From the NCBI GenBank assembly GCA_030603485.1, contig JAUVXS010000009.1, positions 1 through 20,709 of the forward strand: DNA of 20,709 bases. The letters run 5' to 3'. The notes below the pieces were generated by a model. That model worked only from the letters and a program-made list of their open reading frames with translations. It searched no databases and was not told the origin of the DNA. This stretch comes from Dehalococcoidia bacterium (GTDB taxonomy: Bacteria; Chloroflexota; Dehalococcoidia; GIF9; AB-539-J10). The position numbers were made by a program, and so were the translations under genes. Numbering within the stretch: the stretch's first letter is position 1; every line of letters begins with the position of its first letter. This document shows, piece after piece, positions 1 through 8,000 of the stretch.

Positions 1-672
1 ATGGTGGATACCTCGCAGCAGAAAAAGGGAGGTTACATCCTGATTGTGGAAGGGGCTATACCCACAGCTAAAGATGGTATCTATGGGGTGATTGGCGAAA
101 AGGATGGGAGGTCAATGACTATGCAATCTTGGGTTGAAACATTAGCCAGGGATGCCCTGGCGGTCATCGCTTTGGGCAGTTGTGCTGCCTTTGGAGGACT
201 TCCCGCTGCCCAACCTAACCCTACTCAGTGTCGTAGCATCGGTGAGGTTTTTCAAGCCAAGGGCATCGATACTCCATTGGTAAACATCCCGGGTTGTCCC
301 CCACACCCTGACTGGTTTGTAGGCACAGTGGCGAACATTCTGCTTTCTGGTCTGCCGAAGGCGGAGGATTTGGATGAGCACAGGCGTCCCAAGGCCTTCT
401 ATGGACAGACGATCCATGAGAACTGTCCCCGGCGGGCCTACTATGATGAGAATAAGTTCGCCAAAAAGTTCGGCGATCCCGGATGCAACTATGAATTAGG
501 ATGTCGAGGGCCCATAACCCATGCCGATTGTTCTTTGAGGTTGTGGAACGATAAAGTGAACTGGTGTGTTGGTTGTGGGGCCACTTGTATTGGTTGCACT
601 GAGCCGGAGTTCTTTGACATATCCCCGCTTTACGAGAAAATTAGCGAAGCTGCTTTGCCAGAGGAGGTTTAA
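1..672 (+). CDS. [NiFe]-hydrogenase small subunit (5'-partial)
   Basis: This is the electron-transfer subunit of a [NiFe]-hydrogenase; it carries three Fe-S clusters from the active site to an external acceptor. Only the last 223 residues are in the window. The ATG at base 1 is an internal Met, because the N-terminal Cys pair of the proximal cluster, which every family member has, is missing. Visible residues (numbered in this fragment) are C61 (GSCAAFGG) and C99 (PGCPPHPDW) for the proximal cluster; H139, C142, C162 and C168 for the distal cluster; and C177, C189, C196 and C199 for the medial cluster, ending in CIGCTEPEF. This layout is group 1-like. There is no C-terminal membrane helix, so a soluble or separately anchored enzyme is likely. 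The stop lies 4 nt before the large-subunit ATG, and GAGGAGGT at 661-668 is that gene's ribosome site. Subgroup and cellular location cannot be decided without the N-terminus (Tat signal). Confidence 0.95.
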   Translation: MVDTSQQKKGGYILIVEGAIPTAKDGIYGVIGEKDGRSMTMQSWVETLARDALAVIALGSCAAFGGLPAAQPNPTQCRSIGEVFQAKGIDTPLVNIPGCPPHPDWFVGTVANILLSGLPKAEDLDEHRRPKAFYGQTIHENCPRRAYYDENKFAKKFGDPGCNYELGCRGPITHADCSLRLWNDKVNWCVGCGATCIGCTEPEFFDISPLYEKISEAALPEEV

Positions 673-676
673 ATCA

Positions 677-2236
677 ATGGGCAAGATTGTGATAGATCCA
701 GTAACCCGTATTGAGGGACATCTTAAGGTGGAGGCAGTAGTTGACGATGGTGAGGTGAAAGAGGCTCAAAGTGCAGGGATGCTATTCCGCGGCTTAGAGC
801 TAATCATGAGAGGTAGGGACCCACGTGATGCCCAGCGGATAACTCAACGTGTTTGTGGAGTTTGTCCCACAAGTCATTCTATTGCCGCTACCCTAAATTT
901 GGATAGCGCCTTCGGCATCTCTGACAAAATACCCGACAACGGTAGAATCATACGTAACCTGATTCTGGGGGCGGCCCATATTGCTGACCATATCCTTCAT
1001 TTCTATCACTTAGTGGCTCTTGATTATGTGGATGTAGCTAAGTTAGCAAAGTACGAGGGGAATAATCCCGCCTTGAATTCGATAAAGAGCTTTATTGCGC
1101 GAGGGGAATTGGGACCTTTTCTACCACGTTATGAAGGTGATTATCGTCTGCCCGACGAAGCTAACGAACAGGCGGTAGCGCACTATGTCGCGGCATTCGA
1201 CATGCGTCGTAAGGGCCAAGAGATGCTTGCCCTGTTCGGTGGCAAGATGCCTCACAACATGGGCGTAATGCCCGGTGGAGTTGCTTCTGTACCCACGGTT
1301 GACAATATGACATCCTTCTTGTGGAGGTTGAAGGAGCTTCAGGAGTTTATTGATAATGTTTATCTCCCCGATGTACTGGCGGTAGCCCAGGTTTATTCAG
1401 ATTACTTTGAGATTGGTCAGGGCTGTGGGAATTTACTTGCTTATGGTTCCTATGAACTGGATGGAAAAGAACAAGACCTCACCAAGAGAAACAGGTTTTT
1501 TAGGCCAGGAACTACCTCTTCTGACCTTCAGGTTAACGAACTGGATCCTGCTAAGATTACTGAAGAGGTCAGACATTCGTGGTATGCCGATTCCATCAGC
1601 GGCCGGCATCCCTCTCAAGGAGATGTTGTTCCTGAGGAAGGAAAGAAAGAGGCTTATTCCTGGCTAAAATCACCTCGCTATGGTGGGACAGTTTTTGAAG
1701 TTGGGCCATTGGCTCGAATCATTGTGAATTATGCCAGCGGCAATCCCAAGGTCAAGAGCTTGGTTGACTCTACTTTGTCACAGGCAAATCTAAAACCAAA
1801 AGCTATGTTCTCTGTCATGGGGCGTAATCTTGCTCGAGCCTTGGAGACAAAACTCATAGCCGATGCTATGGCCAACTGGGTTCTAGAGCTGAAGCCCGGT
1901 GAGCCAGCTTATATAAGCTACAAACTTCCCGAAGAGTCCACTGGAATGGGACTTGTTGGTGCCGCAAGGGGTGCTTTGGGGCATTGGATAGAAATAAAGG
2001 AAGGCAAGATTGCTAATTACCAGGTCATCACCCCTTCTACCTGGAATATTTCTCCAAGGGATGACAAAGACCAACCTGGTCCCTTGGAGCAGGCTATCAT
2101 TGGAACTAAGATAAAGGATGAGGCTAATCCCTTTGAGATAGTGCGTATAATCAGGTCTTTTGACCCTTGTCTTGCCTGTTCTATACATCTAATCAGTCCC
2201 AAAGGACATGACCTGGGAGAATTTAGAGTTTGCTAG
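677..2236 (+). CDS. [NiFe]-hydrogenase large (catalytic) subunit
   Basis: 519-residue catalytic subunit that binds the Ni-Fe(CN)2CO centre and interconverts H2 with protons and electrons. The N-terminal motif has RIEGH at residues 11-15 and C60/C63 in RVCGVCPTSH. The C-terminal motif is DPCLACSIH with C498 and C501. H504 is the predicted processing site, leaving a 15-residue tail (505-519) for the protease encoded next. RGLELIMRGRDPRDA and the C-terminal motif match group 1 uptake hydrogenases more closely than group 3 or 4; this is judged from memory of the motifs. The ATG at 677 is chosen because it follows GAGGAGGT and matches the family start; the upstream extension of the frame overlaps the small-subunit gene and is not conserved. 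All four Ni-binding Cys are present and the last active-site Cys is Cys, not selenocysteine. Confidence 0.96.
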   Translation: MGKIVIDPVTRIEGHLKVEAVVDDGEVKEAQSAGMLFRGLELIMRGRDPRDAQRITQRVCGVCPTSHSIAATLNLDSAFGISDKIPDNGRIIRNLILGAAHIADHILHFYHLVALDYVDVAKLAKYEGNNPALNSIKSFIARGELGPFLPRYEGDYRLPDEANEQAVAHYVAAFDMRRKGQEMLALFGGKMPHNMGVMPGGVASVPTVDNMTSFLWRLKELQEFIDNVYLPDVLAVAQVYSDYFEIGQGCGNLLAYGSYELDGKEQDLTKRNRFFRPGTTSSDLQVNELDPAKITEEVRHSWYADSISGRHPSQGDVVPEEGKKEAYSWLKSPRYGGTVFEVGPLARIIVNYASGNPKVKSLVDSTLSQANLKPKAMFSVMGRNLARALETKLIADAMANWVLELKPGEPAYISYKLPEESTGMGLVGAARGALGHWIEIKEGKIANYQVITPSTWNISPRDDKDQPGPLEQAIIGTKIKDEANPFEIVRIIRSFDPCLACSIHLISPKGHDLGEFRVC

Positions 2237-2261
2237 TAAACGTTTGGGGGAAAGCTCAGGA

Positions 2262-2741
2262 ATGGGAAAACTTGTTCTGGGGATAGGGAATGTCTTGTTA
2301 AGAGACGAAGGGATTGGTTGTCATGTGGTACGTGCTTTGGAGAGAATCCCTCTCCCCGATGTAGAAATGATAGACGGAGGAACGTGCCCTGATATGCTCT
2401 CATCTCTTGAGGACGTTGATAAATTGATCATAGTGGATGCTGTTAAAGGTGGGGGAACGCCTGGACAAATTTACCGTTTTCACCTTAAGGACATAACTCT
2501 AGAGCAAAAGCCATTTCTATCCCTTCACGATATGGGCTTAGTGGATAACTTAATGTGCATGCAGCTTTGGCATCCCGATAAAATCGGGATAGGTGAGGCC
2601 GTCATTGTTGGAGTCGAGCCCAAGGAGACTAACTGGGGATTGGAACTATCGCCAGAGCTTCAAGAGAAAATGACTCAAATAATAGATGCCATTTTGGTAG
2701 AACTTAATGATACAAAGCCTAAAGGAGAGACGAAATGTTGA
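2262..2741 (+). CDS. Hydrogenase maturation endopeptidase (HyaD/HybD family)
   Basis: 159-residue nickel-dependent endopeptidase that removes the C-terminal tail of the hydrogenase large subunit once nickel has been inserted. The N-terminus GIGNVLLRDEGIG is the family signature. E16, D59 (IIVDAV) and H89 (SLHDMG) are in the places of the Ni ligands of HybD. GVEP near residues 117-120 followed by NWGLELSPEL is also typical. The ATG at 2262 has a purine-rich GGGGGAAAG site upstream; an earlier in-frame ATG at 2208 would lie inside the large-subunit gene and add residues not seen in the family. The gene sits 25 nt after the large-subunit stop and overlaps metV by 7 nt, so it is in the same operon and serves this hydrogenase. 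A perfect hairpin-forming palindrome lies within the coding region at 2572-2590, where the protein seems about three residues longer than usual. Confidence 0.95.
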   Translation: MGKLVLGIGNVLLRDEGIGCHVVRALERIPLPDVEMIDGGTCPDMLSSLEDVDKLIIVDAVKGGGTPGQIYRFHLKDITLEQKPFLSLHDMGLVDNLMCMQLWHPDKIGIGEAVIVGVEPKETNWGLELSPELQEKMTQIIDAILVELNDTKPKGETKC

Positions 2742-3385
2742 TTTCAGAGCAGAAACCACTTGAAGACATCCTCAACTATGTTGAAGGAGATAAGAGTATC
2801 TTTCTCATTGGCTGTAAAGGCTGTGCTGAGGGTTGGGGAAGCGGAGGAGAAAAACAAGTGGCGGAAATGAAGATCACTTTGCAGGAACGAGGTAAGGCTA
2901 TTTCGGGGTCAGTGGTTGTTGATATGTTATGTAATAGTGCGTTAACCAAGTTGAAACTCAGATCTTATAAAAAGGAAATTGCTGCTGCCGATTCCATTCT
3001 GGTTCTAACCGATGGAGCTGGAGTGCAGACTGTAGCGGAAGTAGTAAATAAGGTGGTACATCCTGGCTGCAACACCCTGTCCTCAGGTGGTGCTCATGCC
3101 GAATGGAAAGAAGCGGAGCGCTGCCTTGAGTGTGGTGATTGTATGCTGGAGTTTACTGGCGGCATTTGCCCTATTGCTCGATGTTCCAAGCACCTGCTCA
3201 ATGGTCCCTGTGGTGGCTCACAAGGTGGTAAATGTGAAGTTGATGCAGATATACCTTGCGTCTGGCAACAGATTTTTGATCGCCTTGCCAAACTAGGACA
3301 ACTTGATAAATTGGATAGGCTTGTAACACCAAAGGACTGGAGTGTCAGCCTTATATCAGGGCCACCGGTAAAGAGGCTTTCCTAA
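2735..3385 (+). CDS. metV: MetV-like protein, methylene-THF reductase C-terminal-type (MTHFR_C) Fe-S/Zn subunit
   Basis: 216-residue partner of the MetF-type methylenetetrahydrofolate reductase used in the methyl branch of the Wood-Ljungdahl pathway. The N-terminal half has GCKGC (C27, C30), C66 and C112 in the MTHFR_C pattern. The C-terminal half is cysteine-rich: C130, C133, C136, C145, C150, C159, C167 and C175, including CLECGDC and the hallmark LLNGPCGGSQGGKCE. In characterised acetogen enzymes MetV contributes Fe-S and zinc sites and relays electrons to the MetF flavin. The gene starts inside the hydrogenase protease gene (7-nt overlap), which points to translational coupling, and is followed 33 nt later by metF. 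No RnfC2 or HdrABC/MvhD gene, the partners known from acetogens, lies nearby. The link with the hydrogenase is therefore suggestive but unproven. Confidence 0.93.
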   Translation: MLISEQKPLEDILNYVEGDKSIFLIGCKGCAEGWGSGGEKQVAEMKITLQERGKAISGSVVVDMLCNSALTKLKLRSYKKEIAAADSILVLTDGAGVQTVAEVVNKVVHPGCNTLSSGGAHAEWKEAERCLECGDCMLEFTGGICPIARCSKHLLNGPCGGSQGGKCEVDADIPCVWQQIFDRLAKLGQLDKLDRLVTPKDWSVSLISGPPVKRLS

Positions 3386-3418
3386 ATGTAGACTATAAGC
3401 GAAACAATTGGAGGAGCA

Positions 3419-4348
3419 ATGAAGACGAAAAGCAATTTAGAACGGGTGCTAGAGGCTGGAGAGTTTGCTGTTACAGGTGAATTGGGACCGCCACAGAGTG
3501 CCGACCCTGAAGTAATCCGAGGTAAGGCCAAGATACTCAAAGATTATGTAGATGCTGTTAATGTCACCGATGGGCAGACAGCTGTAGTGCGTATGGCGTC
3601 CTGGGCAGCTTGTCTTATAGGTAAGGAGGAGGGGTTAGAGCATATTGTGCAGATGACCTGTCGTGACCGCAATCGCATTGCCCTTCAAATGGATATTTTA
3701 GGTATAGCAGCACTAGGCATAAATAACATATTGTGTCTCACGGGCGACCACCAGAAATTTGGCAATCATCCTATGGCCAAAGGTGTTTACGACATTGATT
3801 CCATTCAACTGGTTAGCATGGTTAAGGATATGCGGGACGAAAAGAAGTTCCAGTGTGGCGAGGAGATGGCAGTTGAGCCTCGTCTTTTCATCGGGGCTGC
3901 TGAAAATCCCTTTGCTGATCCTTTTGAGTTCAGGGTGGCACGCCTTGCTAAGAAAGTGGCAGCGGGGGCGGATTTCATCCAAACTCAGATTATCTACAAT
4001 GTGGATAAGTTTGCTGAATGGATGAAGGGGGTACGGGACAGAGGTTTACATGAGAGGGTAAAGATACTGGCCGGTGTCGCTCCTAGAAAGTCAGTGGGTG
4101 CTGCAAGATATATGAAGACTAGAGTTCCGGGAATGGATGTGCCTGACAGCGTTATTGCGCGGCTTCAAGGTGTGCCTAAGGAGCAAGTGTCTAGAGAAGG
4201 CGTTAAACTCTGCGTTGACATTATCAATCAGGTGCGTGAAATTGAGGGTGTGGTGGGTATTCATCTCATGGCTATTGAGTGGGAGGAAGTTGTGCCCGAG
4301 ATAGTAGAGACGGCAGGTCTTGTACCTCGCCCCAGATTTGTCACATAA
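3419..4348 (+). CDS. metF: Methylenetetrahydrofolate reductase, catalytic subunit
   Basis: 309-residue FAD-dependent TIM-barrel enzyme that interconverts 5,10-methylene-THF and 5-methyl-THF. Family features are FAVTGELGPP near the N-terminus, VNVTDGQ (residues 48-54), the LCLTGDHQ stretch that contacts flavin, the GADFIQTQ strand motif and ILAGVAP towards the C-terminus. Length is normal for the short bacterial and archaeal MetF. A strong site, GGAGGAG at 3410-3416, precedes the ATG. It lies between metV and the DUF3786 gene; its stop overlaps the next start (TAATG). In a cell with MetV and a formate dehydrogenase next to it, the expected role is the methyl branch of CO2 fixation or its reverse, and not only methionine synthesis. 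Confidence 0.96.
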   Translation: MKTKSNLERVLEAGEFAVTGELGPPQSADPEVIRGKAKILKDYVDAVNVTDGQTAVVRMASWAACLIGKEEGLEHIVQMTCRDRNRIALQMDILGIAALGINNILCLTGDHQKFGNHPMAKGVYDIDSIQLVSMVKDMRDEKKFQCGEEMAVEPRLFIGAAENPFADPFEFRVARLAKKVAAGADFIQTQIIYNVDKFAEWMKGVRDRGLHERVKILAGVAPRKSVGAARYMKTRVPGMDVPDSVIARLQGVPKEQVSREGVKLCVDIINQVREIEGVVGIHLMAIEWEEVVPEIVETAGLVPRPRFVT

Positions 4349-5019
4349 TGAAGGATCGCGGTTCTATATCAGGTAGTCCCTGGGAACAAGGTCTTGAGCT
4401 ATCTTACAAGCTTGCTTGTGAGCAGTTGGTAAAAATCAACGATATAGAAGAGCAATGTCGTAAGAGCGGTGCCAGGTACCTGGGACCGCATGAGATAATC
4501 GTTAAGTATCTAAATCAGCCGTATCACATTACCTTTCCCAAAGACATCCCCTCCTGTCATTGCGAGGCTGATGTAGTCAGCCGGAGCAATCTCGTAGAAG
4601 TTCCACTGAGGGATAAAATCCTGATACTTCACTATTTCACTTTGGCAAAAGGGACCCCGGCTGTTGGTAGATTGATTACCTATAAACAACTACTGGGAGG
4701 AATGAGCTATTTTGCGGCATTCTCTCAAAGGGCAGTAACCCCTTTGGTAAACCGTTTTGGTCAAAATCCCGAACTGCTGATAGGCGTAGCCGCAAAGTTA
4801 GGAGGCCGAGAAACAAACTACGGGAATGTATCTGTGGCCATTAATGCTTTTGACCATGTGCCCATAAACTTGGTGTTATGGAAAGGCGATGAGGAACTTG
4901 CTCCCAATGGGAATATATTGTTCGATGCTAATATTTCTGATTACCTCTCCACTGAGGATATAACTGTTCTCAGCGAAACTATCATCTGGAAGCTGGTTAA
5001 GAGTATTCCCTCTGGTTAA
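4348..5019 (+). CDS. DUF3786 family protein
   Basis: 223-residue protein of a family without a proven function, found mainly in anaerobes with corrinoid or acetyl-CoA-pathway genes. Typical features are the N-terminal WEQGLELSYKLACEQL, the central EVPLRDKILILHYF, and the C-terminal segment with PINLVLWKGDEE and LFDANISDYL. The ATG at 4348 shares one base with the metF stop, so translation is likely coupled; an upstream in-frame ATG at 4279 would lie inside metF. Residues 70-82 (CHCEADVVSRSNL) are not typical family sequence. They are encoded by a palindromic repeat at 4555-4593 that interrupts the link between ITFP and EVPLRDK without breaking the frame. Membership is recognised from memory of the family; the molecular role is unknown. 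Confidence 0.8.
   Translation: MKDRGSISGSPWEQGLELSYKLACEQLVKINDIEEQCRKSGARYLGPHEIIVKYLNQPYHITFPKDIPSCHCEADVVSRSNLVEVPLRDKILILHYFTLAKGTPAVGRLITYKQLLGGMSYFAAFSQRAVTPLVNRFGQNPELLIGVAAKLGGRETNYGNVSVAINAFDHVPINLVLWKGDEELAPNGNILFDANISDYLSTEDITVLSETIIWKLVKSIPSG
4555..4593. repeat. Palindromic dispersed repeat inside the DUF3786 gene
   Basis: The segment begins TGTCATTGCGAGG and ends GGAGCAATCTC, the ends of a palindromic repeat seen scattered in many bacterial genomes (from memory). The arms ATTGCGAGGCTGA (4559-4571) and TCAGCCGGAGCAAT (4577-4590) pair around a 5-nt loop with one or two mismatches. The 39 nt equal 13 codons, so the gene stays open. Only one copy is in this window, so repeat status depends on recognition of the ends and not on multiple copies here. 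Confidence 0.65.
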
Positions 5020-5083
5020 TCGTTTTGGACATAGAAAGCGAAAGGTTCTGTATACTAGAAGAAGCTTGCGAAAGGAGTCGGCA

Positions 5084-8000
5084 ATGGTTGTGCAAGGCAT
5101 AATTACATTGAATGTAGATGGTAAGGGTGTAAAGGCCAAGCAGGGGCAGACGATATTGGAGGCTGCCAGAAGCGCAGGAATTTACATTCCTAGTCTTTGT
5201 TATTATCCCGGTCTAAAAGCACTGCCTCAGGTGATGCCTGACCAAGCTTGTCAGCTTTGTATAGTGGAAGCAAATGGTAGTGTTGTCCTTTCCTGTATTA
5301 CCGCTGCCACTGGAGGGATGATAGTCAGGACTGACACACCAGAGGTACAGGAGTTGCGGCGGAAGCATATGCTTGCTATTTTGCGTAGACAGCCCACCGA
5401 TATCTGCTTTGAGAAAAGGGACTGCGAACTTCAGAAAGCCATCGATTATGTCGGTTTAAAGGAGATACCTGTCCATGTTCCTAGATCTTTGCCTCATTTG
5501 GAGGATAATCCCTTCTTCGCCCGTGATTCTAGTTTCTGCATTCTATGCCATCGCTGTCTCCGGGTCTGTGACGAGATAAGAGGCAATGGCGTTATTGAGA
5601 TTGCCTTTCCGTGTTACAAAGCTTGCCCTGCCGGCATAGACATTCCTCGTTATATTCGCCTTATTGCCAGAGGGAGACCCAGCGAGGCCTTGGCAGTGAT
5701 AAGGGAAAAGGTTCCCTTTCCTGCTGTATTAGGTAGAGTATGTAATGCTCCGTGCCAGGAGGAATGTCGGCGCGGCCAGGATGTAGACAAGACACTACAC
5801 ATAAGAATGCTTAAGCGCTTTGCTGCTGATAATGGTAATAATGGATGGAAAAAGCAGGCGAAGTTGCTTCCAGCAACTGGCAAAAGAATAGCAGTAGTGG
5901 GAGCAGGACCGGCAGGGCTCACCTGTGCCTATTATCTGGCCAAGCTGGGACACAAGGTAACCATATTTGAAGCTCTCCCCGAACCTGGTGGAATGATGAG
6001 GGCGGGGATTCCCGAATATCGCCTTCCACGGAATATACTCCGCGATGAGATTCGAGAAATTGAGACGGAGGGTGTGGAAATCAGATTGAACACTCGGGTT
6101 GAGTCACTAGATTCCCTTTTTGAACAAGGATACCAGGCAGTGTTTCTGGCCATTGGTGCTCACGAAGAGATGAAGCTGGGAGTTGAGGGGGAAGACCTGC
6201 CAGGGGTAATCGGGTGTGTGGAATTCCTTAAGCGGTTCAACTTTGGAGAAAAGGTGAAGATAGGAAATAGGGTAGGGGTGATTGGTGGTGGGAACGTTGC
6301 CATGGATTCTGCACGTGCTGCTTTGCGGCTTGGTGCTGGGAGGGTAACCATTTTCTATCGCAGGACAAAGAACGAGATGCCAGCCCAACCGGAAGAGGTG
6401 GAACAAGCGTTGGAGGAAGGGGTCGAAGTCATTTTTCTCGTTGCTCCTTCCAGGCTTTACAAAAAGAGCAACCTGAAGCTGGAGTTAATCCGTATGGAGC
6501 TAGGAGAGCCTGATTCCAGCGGTAGACGCCGACCTGTTCCTATTAAGGGAAGCGGGTTTACTGCTGAGCTTGATACTTTGATTGCTGCTATTGGCGAACG
6601 ACCGGATGTTCCTGCTGGCTTTGAGGTCGAAGTAGAACGAGGAAATATTTTAAAGGTCAATGACGATATGAGTACGAGTCGGGAGGGTGTCTTTGCCGGA
6701 GGCGATTGCGTGACTGGCCCGGCTTTGGTTATCAATGCTATTGCTGCGGGAAGGAAGGCAGCTCAGTCTATCGACCGTTATCTTGGCGGTAAAGGAGATA
6801 TTACAGAACATCTTGTTCCTGCCGAGGAGGCAACGACTTGGTTAGGGGATTCAACTATAAAAGAGAGACTGGCTACGTTATCTCATCTTCCACCTGAAAA
6901 ACGTGTTAAGAGTCTTGCCGAAGTGGAGCATAGTCTGACCTGGGAGACAGCGGTTGCTGAAGCCCAACGATGCCTCCAATGCCATGTTATTGCTCCCCTG
7001 GAAGGACGAACCCTTCGCGAGGTTGATTGCAAGTTCTGCGGTGCCTGCGTTGATTCCTGTCCCACAGGTGCCCTCACTGACTTGTCTACACGTGGGATGG
7101 CAAAGCCTGATCGCATTGTTATCACAATTTGTCCCTATTGTGGTGTTGGTTGTCAATTCAAGCTTGAGGTCAAGGATGAGAAGATAATGGCTTCCATCCC
7201 TGATCCAGATGCTGTAGCTAATCATGGACAGGCATGTGTTAAAGGCCGTTTTGGCATCGCCGAGTTTGTCCATCACCCCGAGAGGCTGACTTCTCCTCTA
7301 ATAAGAAAGAATGGAGAGTTGAAAGAGGCGTCTTGGGACGAAGCACTAGAACTGATAGCTGGGAAATTGCAGGGTTATACAGCAGATGAAGTAGGCGTCA
7401 TCGCCTCAGCCAAGTGCACTAACGAAGAAAATTATGTCATGCAAAAATTCGCCCGGGCAGTTCTGGGTACTAACAACGTTGACCACTGCGCCCGGCTATG
7501 TCATGCCCCTACTGTGGCTGGTCTGGTGCAGAGCTTTGGCAGTGGAGCAATGACTAATTCCATCAATGAAATTGGCGACGCAGCTTGTATTTTGGCTATT
7601 GGCACCAATACTACAGAAGGCCATCCTGTGATTGGGCTTGAGATAATAAGGGCAGTAAATGGTGGAGGGAAGCTCCTAGTAGCTAACCCTCGCCAGATCG
7701 ACCTCTGCCGCTTTGCCAGCCTCTGGCTGCAGCATAACCCAGGCTCAGATGTTGCCCTGCTCATGGGAATGATGCGAGTTATAGTGGATGAGGAACTATT
7801 TGACTCGACATTTATCAAAGATAGATGTGAGAACTTCGATGCCTTCAGGGAGTCGTTAAAGGATTTTGACCTTGATTTTGTTGAGCGGGTCACTAAGGTA
7901 CCGCGGGACAGGATAGTAGAAGCTGCTCGTATGTTTGCCACCAATAGTCCCGCCACCATCCTCTATTCCATGGGTATTACCCAGCATTCCCATGGCACTG

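Noticed and set aside
566..676. Upstream extension of the hydrogenase large-subunit frame
   Set aside because: It overlaps the small-subunit gene, and the ATG at 677 has the ribosome site and matches the family start.
6878..7276. Long open frame on the minus strand inside the formate dehydrogenase gene
   Set aside because: It lies wholly inside a well-supported gene, and the peptide has no family resemblance or ribosome site.
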